Source: Rhizobium sp. TH135 (GTDB lineage: Bacteria; Pseudomonadota; Alphaproteobacteria; Rhizobiales; Rhizobiaceae). From it: a stretch of 64,000 nucleotides of DNA. Of this stretch, positions 45,754-54,460 are shown one piece after another (the first letter of the stretch is position 1; every line of letters starts with the position of its first letter). Location of the stretch: contig NZ_PKRP01000001.1 of the NCBI RefSeq assembly GCF_002855515.1, forward strand, positions 620,001-684,000. The letters run 5' to 3'. The notes beneath the pieces were generated by a model that was not told the origin of the DNA, did no database searches, and saw nothing but the letters and a program-made list of their open reading frames with translations. The translations under genes and the position numbers were made by a program.

Positions 45754-47178
45754 TCAAGAGAGCGACGGTATCTGGGTGAGCCAGTCGGTGGCGTCCTCGT
45801 AAGCGGCGGCAACAGACAGAACCTGCGCATCCGCGCGAGGTTGACCAATCAGCTGGAAACCGGTCGGCAGGCCCTGCGGGGAAAAGCCGGCCGGAAGGGC
45901 GGCAACCGGCAGACCCGCCATGCTGGGACCAATCACCACCTCCATCCAGCGATGATAGGTATCCATGTGTTTACCCGCGATCTCGCGCGGCCAAGGGATA
46001 TCGGCATCAAAGGGGAAGACCTGGGCGGCGGGCGCAATCAGGTAGTCATGGATCTCGAAGACCTTCGACAGCGCCTGATACCATGCCGTCCGCACCGCTG
46101 ACGCCTCGTAGACATCCGCAGCATTGATCCTGAGGCCCGATCGGACCTCGTAGAGGATCTCCGGCTTCAGCGAGCCGCGCCGGCCGGGATCCTCGTAATA
46201 GTCACGCATGCTGCCGGCGGTGAAGAAGCTGCGCAGCGTTGTCCAGGCCCACCAGAGCCTGTTCATATCGAAGTTGATGCGAACAGGCTCGACGGCGTAG
46301 CCCAGCCCCTCGAAGACACCCAACGCCTTCTCGTTGAGATCAAGCACACCCGGTTCGAAGGGAAGATGCGCGCCGAAATCGCCGAGCCAGCCGATCCGCC
46401 CGCCCTTGGCCGCCATCTCCCGGTCGAGGGCAAGCGGTCCACTCTCAAAGGAGCTGGGATCGCGCGCATCGAAACCGGATTGCACGTTGAGGAGCGTCAC
46501 AACATCCTCGATGGAGCGCCCCATGGGTCCCAGCGTCGCAAGCTGATTGAGATAGGCATCGCGACCAGGCAGAGCCGGGATGCGACCGAAGCTCGGGCGG
46601 AACCCGACCACGTTGTTGAAGGCTGCCGGGTTGCGCAGGGAGCCCATCATGTCGCTGCCATCGGCGATCGGGACGAGCCGCGCGGCAAGCGCCGCCCCTG
46701 CCCCGCCGCTGGAGCCACCAGCCGAACGGCTCAGGTCCCAGGGATTGCGCGTCACACCGAAGACGGGATTGTAGCTATGCGAGCCGAAACCCCATTCCGG
46801 CGTATTGGTCTTGCCGATGATTATGGCGCCAGCGGCGCGGATGCGCTCGACCTGAATATCGTCGAAATCGGGCACATAGTCGTGGAAGAGCGGCGAGCCA
46901 TAGGTGCAGAGAATGCCCTTCGCCTCGCTCAGATCCTTGATCGCAATCGGCACGCCATGCAGCGCGCCAAGAGCAGCGCCCTGCTTCCGTTCAGCATCCC
47001 TGGCCCTCGCTTCGGCAATGAGAACCTCGCGCGGTCGGACGCTCACAAGTGCATTGATCTTTGGATTGAGCCGTTCGATCCTGTTGAGGCAGGACACCAT
47101 GAGCTCTTCGCAGGTGACGCGCTGCGTTTCGAGCGCGGCGAGGAGTTCGGTGAGGGACAGGGAGATCGGATCGGACAC
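45754..47178 (-). CDS. Amidase (amidase signature family)
   Basis: 474 residues from a GTG at 47178 with CAGGAG upstream; the ATG four bases earlier is out of frame. The catalytic Lys is in GVPIAIKDLSEAKG, the cis-Ser in SAGGSSGGAGAAL, and the nucleophile serine in DGSDMMGSLRNPAAF (DMGGS in most members, here DMMGS). Hydrolyses amides to acid and ammonia or amine. Divergent from the polyamine-type transporter operon at 47614, with which it shares a 435-base control region; substrate unknown. Confidence 0.88.
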   Translation of the reverse strand: MSDPISLSLTELLAALETQRVTCEELMVSCLNRIERLNPKINALVSVRPREVLIAEARARDAERKQGAALGALHGVPIAIKDLSEAKGILCTYGSPLFHDYVPDFDDIQVERIRAAGAIIIGKTNTPEWGFGSHSYNPVFGVTRNPWDLSRSAGGSSGGAGAALAARLVPIADGSDMMGSLRNPAAFNNVVGFRPSFGRIPALPGRDAYLNQLATLGPMGRSIEDVVTLLNVQSGFDARDPSSFESGPLALDREMAAKGGRIGWLGDFGAHLPFEPGVLDLNEKALGVFEGLGYAVEPVRINFDMNRLWWAWTTLRSFFTAGSMRDYYEDPGRRGSLKPEILYEVRSGLRINAADVYEASAVRTAWYQALSKVFEIHDYLIAPAAQVFPFDADIPWPREIAGKHMDTYHRWMEVVIGPSMAGLPVAALPAGFSPQGLPTGFQLIGQPRADAQVLSVAAAYEDATDWLTQIPSLS

Positions 47179-47613
47179 GCATGGCTCCTGAGGGATGGGC
47201 CGCTCGGGCCGGGCAGTTTCCAACGATGGAGCCCCCGCCTGAGCTCTGTCAAGCGCTGGGCCGAGCGCCTCACGCAGGCCTGCCATGCACATCCGGAATT
47301 CTTGGGACCTGCCGAAAATAAAAATGGTCAAACGACCAAATTAGAGGCAACATGCCATAAAAGAGGATGATGCGGAGGCCGTCGAGCTGCATCTCCGAAA
47401 CACGGAAACCTCGACGAAACAAGGCAAAAGCCGGCAAATACCCTGTTCCGGGATCATGTTGCAGGCCAAGCCGAAGGGGAGAGCTCAGCATGCCGAAAAG
47501 CTGGCACGTGACTTGCGTGACATCATCTGCGCCACCCCGTGAGCGGCAACCTCTGCCGACCGACGGGTCGACCAAAGCACATCGCGCATAACCCGAACGC
47601 CAGGGGGCACGGC
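47179..47613. promoter_or_regulatory. Divergent control region of the amidase and transporter operons
   Basis: 435 bases between amidase (-) and potA-like (+). It contains the inverted repeat at 47325-47338. AGGGGG at 47602-47606 serves the TTG start of the ATPase. No other gene-like frame is convincing. Confidence 0.5.
47325..47338. promoter_or_regulatory. TGGTC-N4-GACCA operator candidate
   Basis: TGGTC and GACCA arms flank AAAC in an A-rich context. The shape matches GntR/FadR-type operators, although the only regulator in the neighbourhood is the TetR-family gene at 56134, which could also bind here. Placed to control both divergent units. Confidence 0.4.
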
Positions 47614-48714
47614 TTGAGTTCCGCATCAGACAAGGCAGCCATCGAAATCCGCGGCGTCAGCCGCGTCTATGGAACCGGACCCGACAAGGTCACAGCACTC
47701 GACGGGATCTTTCTCAAGATCAAGGAAAACGAGTTCTTCACGCTGCTGGGGCCATCCGGCTGCGGCAAGACGACCCTTCTCCGTCTGATCGCCGGCTTCG
47801 ATTTTCCCACCACGGGCGAAATCCTGCTGCACGGCGAAGACATCGCACCGCTGCCGCCCTTCAGGCGGCCGGTCAACACCGTTTTCCAGTCCTACGCCCT
47901 GTTCCCGCACATGTCGGTCGCCGAAAACATCGGCTTCGGTCTGAAGATGCTCGGCAAGCCGAAGGCCGAGATCGAAGCGCGCGTCGCCGAGATGTTGGAA
48001 CTCGTGCACATGACCAAGATGCGCGACCGCCAGGTGAGCCAGATCTCCGGCGGCCAGCAGCAGCGCGTGGCGCTTGCCCGCGCACTCGCCCCGAAGCCGA
48101 AAGTCTTGCTTCTCGACGAGCCGCTGTCGGCGCTGGACTACAAGCTGCGCAAGGAAATGCAGATCGAGCTGAAGCGCGTGCAGGCCGAAACCGGCATCAC
48201 CTTCATCTTCGTTACCCATGACCAGGAAGAGGCGCTGACCATGTCGGACCGCATTGCGGTCATGTCGACAGGCAGCCTCCGCCAGGTGGGTTCCCCTTGG
48301 GACATCTATGATCGTCCGGCCGAGCGCTTCGTCGCCGACTTCATCGGCGAGACCAACTTCCTTGAGGTAGAGGTCGCCTCCGTCACCGGTGATCGGGCGA
48401 GCGTCCGGCTACGTTCGGGCCGCGAGATCCCCGCGACCTTCCCGGAAAACACCACGCCATCCGGCAAGGTCACCATTGTGATCCGTCCGGAGCATGCAGA
48501 GGTCGTCGAACCGACGGATGCGGCAACACTGAAGGGCACCGTCGAAAGCGTCGTCTATCTCGGCACAGACACGAACATCAACGTCCGCCTTGACGGCGGC
48601 TCGCTGTTCACTGTCCGCCAGCAGAACAGCCGCAGTGGCAGCTGTGGGGTGACGGAAGGCCAAACGGTCGGCATCCTCGTCAGCGACGATGTCGCGCAGA
48701 TCCTGAGGGATTGA
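47614..48714 (+). CDS. Polyamine-type ABC transporter ATPase, PotA-like
   Basis: 366 residues from a TTG at 47614 (AGGGGG eight bases before). Walker [10 protein letters not shown], signature [15 protein letters not shown], Walker [13 protein letters not shown] and a C-terminal TOBE domain (about 290-366). Drives the PotBC-like permeases. First gene of an operon reaching 56814; the order ATPase, two permeases, binding protein, hydrolases, regulator suggests one purpose. Confidence 0.88.
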   Translation: MSSASDKAAIEIRGVSRVYGTGPDKVTALDGIFLKIKENEFFTLLGPSGCGKTTLLRLIAGFDFPTTGEILLHGEDIAPLPPFRRPVNTVFQSYALFPHMSVAENIGFGLKMLGKPKAEIEARVAEMLELVHMTKMRDRQVSQISGGQQQRVALARALAPKPKVLLLDEPLSALDYKLRKEMQIELKRVQAETGITFIFVTHDQEEALTMSDRIAVMSTGSLRQVGSPWDIYDRPAERFVADFIGETNFLEVEVASVTGDRASVRLRSGREIPATFPENTTPSGKVTIVIRPEHAEVVEPTDAATLKGTVESVVYLGTDTNINVRLDGGSLFTVRQQNSRSGSCGVTEGQTVGILVSDDVAQILRD

Positions 48715-48716
48715 CC

Positions 48717-49640
48717 ATGAGCGCGATGAAAACGGCCCCCGAAACTGCCAGATCGCGCGATGTCAAAAACCGTTGGTTGCTCAGCCTCCCGGCCCTTGCG
48801 ATCATCTTCGTCGCAGCACTTGGTCCGCTCTTCGTCATGGTGCTCTATTCCTTCCTGGAGAAGGGCGACTATGGCGACGTCAAGTTTGGCGTCTTCTCGC
48901 TCGAAGGCTGGACCTCAGTCTTCATGCAGCGCGATATCTTCGATGACACGCTCGGCATCGCCGACGCGCATCTGGCAATCTTCTGGCGGTCCATCAAGCT
49001 CTCGCTCTACACGACCCTCTTTACCCTGATCCTGGGCTTTCCGACCGCCTATTTCATCGCGACCCGACCGGCCCGGACCCGCGAAATCTGGGTTTTCCTG
49101 ATCACGATCCCCTTCTGGACCAACCTGCTGATCCGCACCTTTGCCATGCAGCAGGTTATCCGCAACGAAGGCATCCTCAACAACCTGCTGATCTGGCTCG
49201 GCATCATCGATACCCCCCTGCAGATCATCTACACCGATACAGCGACCCTACTTGGCATGACCTATGTCTACCTGCCGCTGATGGTGCTGCCGCTCTATGC
49301 CTCGATCGAGAAGCTTGATTTCCGCCTCGTCGAGGCCGGATATGATCTGTACGCCAACCGCCTGCAGGTGCTCTGGCGGATCGTCATCCCGCTGGTGAAG
49401 CCGGGGCTGATCGCAGGCTCCATCCTGGTCTTCATCCCCTCGCTCGGCGCCTATGTCATTCCGCGCGTGCTGGGCGGCGGTAAGAACCTGATGCTGGGCA
49501 ACCTGATCGAACTGCAGTTCGGCTCTGGTCGCAACTGGCCGCTCGGGGCCGCCATGTCGATCACGCTGATGGCCCTCGTGATGATCGCCCTGCTCTTCTA
49601 TGTCCGCAACGCCGCGAAATCGGGGGTGCGTCATGGCTGA
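48717..49640 (+). CDS. Polyamine-type ABC transporter permease, PotB-like
   Basis: 307 residues from the ATG at 48717 (GAGGGA upstream; a TTG at 48711 is in frame). A hydrophilic start precedes about six membrane spans, with the EAA loop LVEAGYDLYANRLQVLWRIV. Its end overlaps the next permease by eight bases. Confidence 0.88.
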   Translation: MSAMKTAPETARSRDVKNRWLLSLPALAIIFVAALGPLFVMVLYSFLEKGDYGDVKFGVFSLEGWTSVFMQRDIFDDTLGIADAHLAIFWRSIKLSLYTTLFTLILGFPTAYFIATRPARTREIWVFLITIPFWTNLLIRTFAMQQVIRNEGILNNLLIWLGIIDTPLQIIYTDTATLLGMTYVYLPLMVLPLYASIEKLDFRLVEAGYDLYANRLQVLWRIVIPLVKPGLIAGSILVFIPSLGAYVIPRVLGGGKNLMLGNLIELQFGSGRNWPLGAAMSITLMALVMIALLFYVRNAAKSGVRHG

Positions 49641-50442
49641 ACGTCGCTTCGACATCCGCTCGCAGCCGGGCTTCGGATTGATCGCGCTTTTTACCTTCTT
49701 CGCGCTCTATCTGCCGATTGCAACCCTCGTTGCCTATTCCTTCAACGCCAATGACTCCCTCTCGAGCTGGGGCGGTTTTTCCCTGCGCTGGTTTGCATCC
49801 GCCTTGGAAAATGGCGCAGCCCAGGAGGCGGCGCTTCGTTCGGTCATAATCGCCCTCTGGGCAGCGGGGCTCGCAACGGTCGCCGCGACCATGGCGGCGC
49901 TGGCCACGACCCGCACCGAGCCCTATCGCGGCCTAACGGCCAAATATGCCGTCATCAACCAGCCGCTGATGATCCCGGAAATCGTCACCGCCGTGGCGCT
50001 CCTCATCGTCTTCTCGCGCATCAAGGTCTGGACCGGCTATTCCGGCCTCGGCTACCTGATCATGGCGCATACGGCCTTTTGCATTCCCTTCGCCTATCTG
50101 CCCATTCGGGCACGTCTGGAAAGCATGGACCTGACGCTGGAGCGGGCGGCAGCCGATCTCTACGCCACGCCCTGGCAGGCCTTCCGCTTCGTGACTTTTC
50201 CCCTGCTGCGACCTGCCATCATCGCCGGCTTCATGCTCGCCTTCGTGATTTCGCTCGATGACGTCGTCATCACGGAATTCGTCAAATCCGGCGGGCAGGA
50301 CACGCTGCCCACCTACATGCTCGGCCAGATCCGGCGCGAGACGACACCCGAAATCAACGCCATCGCCACAATCTTCCTGGCCGCCTCGACGGTGCTGATC
50401 GTGATCTTCTTCTTCATCAACCGGCGTAAGCCGCAAGCATAA
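49633..50442 (+). CDS. Polyamine-type ABC transporter permease, PotC-like
   Basis: 269 residues from the ATG at 49633, inside the end of the PotB-like gene. EAA loop LERAAADLYATPWQAFRFV near residue 175. Together with the PotB-like protein forms the membrane channel. Confidence 0.88.
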   Translation: MAERRFDIRSQPGFGLIALFTFFALYLPIATLVAYSFNANDSLSSWGGFSLRWFASALENGAAQEAALRSVIIALWAAGLATVAATMAALATTRTEPYRGLTAKYAVINQPLMIPEIVTAVALLIVFSRIKVWTGYSGLGYLIMAHTAFCIPFAYLPIRARLESMDLTLERAAADLYATPWQAFRFVTFPLLRPAIIAGFMLAFVISLDDVVITEFVKSGGQDTLPTYMLGQIRRETTPEINAIATIFLAASTVLIVIFFFINRRKPQA

Positions 50443-50468
50443 CGACAACCAAAAGAGAGGAACGGAGA

Positions 50469-51509
50469 ATGACAATGAAATGGATGACGACCACGGCAAT
50501 TGCCGCCATCTCGGTGCTGGGCTTCGCAGGCGCGGCCTCGGCCGCTGGCGAGCTCAACATCTATAACTGGGGTGACTATACCAGCCCCGAGTTGATCAAG
50601 AAGTTCGAGGAACAGTTCGACGTCAAGGTGACGATCACCGACTATGACTCCAACGACACCGCGCTCGCCAAGGTTCGCGCCGGCGGCCATGGCTTCGACA
50701 TCGTCGTGCCCTCGGCCAACTACATGCCGATCTGGATCAACGAAGGCCTGCTGCTCGAAGCCCGTCCTGACCAGATGGAAAACTTCAAGAATGTCGACCC
50801 GCGCTGGGCGGATGTCGAATGGGATCCGGGCCGCCGCTACTCGGTTCCGTGGCAGTGGGGCGTGACCGGCATCGGCGTCAACACCAAGTTCTACAAGGGT
50901 GACATCAACACCTCCGCCATCTTCCTCGATCCGCCGGAAGAACTGGTCGGCAAGCTGAACGTCACGCCCGAAATGAACGACGTTCTCTTCGCCACCATCA
51001 AGTATTTTGGCGGCGCTTGGTGCACGACCGACAAGGAAGTACTGATGAAGGTCCGCGACAAGCTGGTCGAAGCCAAGGCCAAGTGGCTCGCCATGGACTA
51101 TAGCGTCACCGACAAGCTGCCGACCGGCGACTACGCGGGCGTCTACTACTGGAACGGCGCCATCATGCGCTCGCGCCTGCAGAATCCGGAGGTCAAGTTC
51201 GGCTATCCGAAGGAAGGCTATCCTGTCTTCATGGACAGCGTCGTCATCCTCAAGGATGCCAAGAACGTCGACAACGCCAAGGCCTTCATGAACTTCATCA
51301 TGGCCCCGGAAAATGCGGCCATGCTGTCGAACTTCGCCAAGTATGCCAACGGCATCAAGGGTTCGGAAGCTTTCATGGACAAGGAGATGCAGGGCGCGCC
51401 CGAACTGGTGATCCCCGCAGAACTGGAGAGTGCCGGCGAATTTCTGCTGAGCTGCGAACCCGACGTGCAGCAGCTTTACACCCGGATCTGGACCGAAGTT
51501 CAGAAGTAA
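50469..51509 (+). CDS. Polyamine-type ABC transporter binding protein, PotD/PotF-like
   Basis: 346 residues with a signal peptide ending GAASA near residue 25. ELNIYNWGDYTSPELIKKFE is the typical PotD/PotF start of the mature protein, and VPWQWGVTGIGVN follows in the first lobe. The ligand may be a polyamine or a related amine-bearing compound. ATG at 50469 or 50475 is possible. Last gene of the transporter part; a hairpin then separates it from the hydrolase genes. Confidence 0.88.
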   Translation: MTMKWMTTTAIAAISVLGFAGAASAAGELNIYNWGDYTSPELIKKFEEQFDVKVTITDYDSNDTALAKVRAGGHGFDIVVPSANYMPIWINEGLLLEARPDQMENFKNVDPRWADVEWDPGRRYSVPWQWGVTGIGVNTKFYKGDINTSAIFLDPPEELVGKLNVTPEMNDVLFATIKYFGGAWCTTDKEVLMKVRDKLVEAKAKWLAMDYSVTDKLPTGDYAGVYYWNGAIMRSRLQNPEVKFGYPKEGYPVFMDSVVILKDAKNVDNAKAFMNFIMAPENAAMLSNFAKYANGIKGSEAFMDKEMQGAPELVIPAELESAGEFLLSCEPDVQQLYTRIWTEVQK

Positions 51510-51535
51510 CCTCGACCCAAAACAAAATACAGAAA

Positions 51536-51558
51536 CGGGAGGGCCAATGGCCCTCCCG
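51536..51558 (+). terminator. Perfect 10-bp hairpin after the binding-protein gene
   Basis: CGGGAGGGCC and GGCCCTCCCG pair around AAT, 26 bases after the stop, with no T-run. The ribosome binding site of the next gene (GGAGGA, 51561) follows directly, so it may attenuate read-through or limit its translation. Confidence 0.55.
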
Positions 51559-51576
51559 CAGGAGGAGCACACCCTG

Positions 51577-52758
51577 ATGACGACGCAGTTTGCCGAGGCC
51601 TATGGCTTCGAAAGACGGGACGTGACGCTTGCCAACTGGCGCACGGCCCCTTTCAGCCGCTTCAGCTTCGGCCATGCCGAGGAGGTGGTGCCGAGCGCCA
51701 GGATCTCAGCAGGCGCCGAAGAGCCTGAGGGCTCGCCGGTGGTCTCCGACCTCATGCGCCAGTCACTCCCTGAGGGTCTTGCCGGCCAGCCGAATGTCGG
51801 CGCATATCTCGACTACGCGCATACCGACGCCTTCGTGCTGATGAAGGCGGGCCGGATCGTCGCCGAACACTATGCCCCGCATGCTAGTATCAACCAGCTC
51901 CACATTATCTTCTCGATCAGCAAGTCGCTGACCGCGCTCGTCATCGCCACATTGGAAGCCGATGGCCTGATCAACCCGGACGCCCTCGTCAGCAGTCTCC
52001 TGCCCGAAGCGGCGGGTTCCGCCTATGGCGACTGCACCATTCGCGACGTGCTCGACATGCGCGTCAGCCTCGCCTTCGACGAGGCCTATCTCAACACCGA
52101 TGGCGCCTATGCCCGCTATCGCCGCGCCACGCTCTGGAACCCGGCCGATCCGTCCCAGCCGGATGAAACCTTGCTCGCCTTCCTGCTGACGCTGAAGAAA
52201 GACGCCCATCCGCATGGCGGCGCCCATTTCTATGCCTCGCCCAATTCCGACCTGCTCGGCATCCTGATCGAGCGCGCTACCGGCGAACGCTACGCCGATG
52301 TTCTCTCGACCCGCCTCTGGAAGCCGCTCGGCGCAAAGAACCATGCCAGCGTCACCGTTGATGCCGAGGGCACGGCGCGTGCCGCAGGTGGCATATCGGT
52401 CACCGCCCGCGATCTCGCCCGTGTGGGCGAGATGTTGCGCATCGGCGGCACGGTCGACGGCAAACGCCTCATTTCCGAAACCTGGCTCGCCGACATGCTG
52501 ACGGCAGGCGACCACCAGGCCTGGGTGGATGGCAAATCCAACTTCTTCCCCAAGGGGCGTTATCGCAGCCAGTGGTACCAGTCGGGTGAACAGGATGGAG
52601 CCTTCTGCGCCATCGGCATCCACGGCCAATGGCTCTATGTCGACCCATCGACGGACACCGTGATCGTCAAGCTCTCCTCCCAGCCGAACCCGCTGGACGA
52701 CGAACTGAAGCACGACAATTTCGCCTTCTTCCGCGCGCTTTGCGCCTGGACCGCATGA
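51577..52758 (+). CDS. Serine hydrolase of the beta-lactamase / DD-peptidase fold
   Basis: 393 residues from the ATG at 51577. SISK at 113-116 supplies the nucleophile Ser113 and Lys116, and YASPN gives the second-motif Tyr. No signal peptide, so cytoplasmic, unlike true beta-lactamases; this fits the class C-like esterase/amidase group (such as 6-aminohexanoate-dimer hydrolase or EstB). In this operon it more likely cleaves an amide or ester of the imported compound than an antibiotic. Confidence 0.85.
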   Translation: MTTQFAEAYGFERRDVTLANWRTAPFSRFSFGHAEEVVPSARISAGAEEPEGSPVVSDLMRQSLPEGLAGQPNVGAYLDYAHTDAFVLMKAGRIVAEHYAPHASINQLHIIFSISKSLTALVIATLEADGLINPDALVSSLLPEAAGSAYGDCTIRDVLDMRVSLAFDEAYLNTDGAYARYRRATLWNPADPSQPDETLLAFLLTLKKDAHPHGGAHFYASPNSDLLGILIERATGERYADVLSTRLWKPLGAKNHASVTVDAEGTARAAGGISVTARDLARVGEMLRIGGTVDGKRLISETWLADMLTAGDHQAWVDGKSNFFPKGRYRSQWYQSGEQDGAFCAIGIHGQWLYVDPSTDTVIVKLSSQPNPLDDELKHDNFAFFRALCAWTA

Positions 52759-52775
52759 CATTAGAGGAAACCGCC

Positions 52776-54446
52776 ATGGCAACCACGGCAAACATTATCA
52801 TCACCAATGGCCGCGTCCTCACCATGGACAGCGCCGCCCCGCGCGCCGAAGCGGTCGCGATCGCCAGCAACCGCATTCTTGCGGTCGGGAGCGAAGCCGA
52901 GGTGAAGGCTCTGGCCGGCACGAACACGAAGCTAATTGACGCCAAGGGCGCGACCGTCATGCCGGGCTTCAACGAAGCCCATATGCATATCTTCCCTGGC
53001 TCCGTCTCGCTGCGCCAGTTGAACCTGCACGGCATTCAGGGCTTCGAGCCATTGAAGGCCGCAATCCTCGACTATGCGGCGAAGAACCCCGACGAGCCGC
53101 TGCTGATGGGTTTCTCCGCCGACTATTCGATCATCTCGCTGACCGAACCCTGCACCCGCCATCACCTGGATGCGATCCTTCCGGACCGTCCCTTCATGAT
53201 GTTCGCGCCCGACCATCACACCGCTTGGGCCAACACCGCAGCACTGGAGAAGGCAGGCATTCTGCAGGGCAAGGATGTCGGCATCGGCAATGAGATTGTC
53301 ATGGGACCGGACGGTCTCGCGAATGGCGAGTTGCGCGAGGGCAATGCCTTCGGCCCGGTCTCGGCGCTCGCCTCCACAGGCGGGCGCGAGGAACTCGGCA
53401 TGGTCACAGGCATGGATCCGGAAAACGTCACGCCGGAACAGTTTGCCCTCGACCGCGCCATATTGAAAGCCGGCCTCGACTATTGCGCCTCCTGGGGCGT
53501 CACCTCGATCCAAAATTTCGATGGCAACCACTACCAGCTGCGCCTGATGCGCGATCTGGAGCTTTCGGGCGAGCTCTCCTGCCGCATCCGCATCCCCTAT
53601 CACATGAAGAATTTCATGGCGCTGGAGGACCTCGACAAGGCGGCAGCCTGGAAGAAAGAATTCGCCACCGACATGCTGCGCGGCGATTTCGTCAAGGTCT
53701 TCATGGACGGCGTACTGGACAGCCAGACGGCCTATATGCTGGACGGATATGGCGACCGGCCGGGCTATACCTACGAGCCGCTCTTCACGCCGGAAGCCTT
53801 CAACGCCATCGCCACGAAGGCCGATGCACTCGGCCTGCAGGTCGCAGTCCACGCGATCGGCAGTGCCGCGATCCGTCAGACACTCGACGGCTACGAGGCT
53901 GCTGTGAAGGCGAACGGCAAGCGGAACAACCGCCACCGCATCGAGCATATCGAGATCATCCATCCGGATGATATCCCGCGCTTTGCCGAGCTCGCCATCG
54001 TCGCCTCCATGCAGCCTGTCCATTACCCCGGGGGCACCTGTTTCCCGGCGGAACCGACGACGGCGAAGATCGGCGAGGATCGCTGGGACTACGCCTATGC
54101 CTGGCGCACGATGAAAGAAGCCGGCGCCCCCGTCGTCTTCGCCTCCGACTGGCCCGTCTCGCCCGTATCGCCCTTCCAGTGCATCCAGGATGCATTGACC
54201 CGGAAACCCTGGAAGGAGGGCCTGAAGGACCAGCGCTTTTCGCTGATGGAGGCGCTCGAAGCCTACACTTCGATCGGCGCCTGGGTGGAGTTCATGGAAG
54301 ACCGCAAGGGCATGCTGAAGCCCGGTTATCTCGCCGATGTCGTGATCCTCACCAGAGATATCGAGGCTGTCGCGCCCGAAGAGATCATGGACAGCGTTCG
54401 TCCTGCCGTCACGATCTGCGACGGCCACATCACCTTCCAGGCTTGA
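52776..54446 (+). CDS. YtcJ-like metal-dependent amidohydrolase, copy 1
   Basis: 556 residues from the ATG at 52776 (AGAGGAAA upstream). NGRVLTMD start, MPGFNEAHMHIF with the metal ligands, and a composite beta-sandwich plus TIM barrel fold typical of the YtcJ/NfdA group, whose members hydrolyse N-acyl or N-formyl amines. Paralogue of the next gene. Cytoplasmic. Confidence 0.87.
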   Translation: MATTANIIITNGRVLTMDSAAPRAEAVAIASNRILAVGSEAEVKALAGTNTKLIDAKGATVMPGFNEAHMHIFPGSVSLRQLNLHGIQGFEPLKAAILDYAAKNPDEPLLMGFSADYSIISLTEPCTRHHLDAILPDRPFMMFAPDHHTAWANTAALEKAGILQGKDVGIGNEIVMGPDGLANGELREGNAFGPVSALASTGGREELGMVTGMDPENVTPEQFALDRAILKAGLDYCASWGVTSIQNFDGNHYQLRLMRDLELSGELSCRIRIPYHMKNFMALEDLDKAAAWKKEFATDMLRGDFVKVFMDGVLDSQTAYMLDGYGDRPGYTYEPLFTPEAFNAIATKADALGLQVAVHAIGSAAIRQTLDGYEAAVKANGKRNNRHRIEHIEIIHPDDIPRFAELAIVASMQPVHYPGGTCFPAEPTTAKIGEDRWDYAYAWRTMKEAGAPVVFASDWPVSPVSPFQCIQDALTRKPWKEGLKDQRFSLMEALEAYTSIGAWVEFMEDRKGMLKPGYLADVVILTRDIEAVAPEEIMDSVRPAVTICDGHITFQA

Positions 54447-54460
54447 AGAAAGACCGTACC

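Noticed and set aside
44565-45779. 404-residue plus-strand frame opposite the M19 dipeptidase
   Set aside because: Antisense shadow; the minus-strand gene carries all metal-binding motifs.
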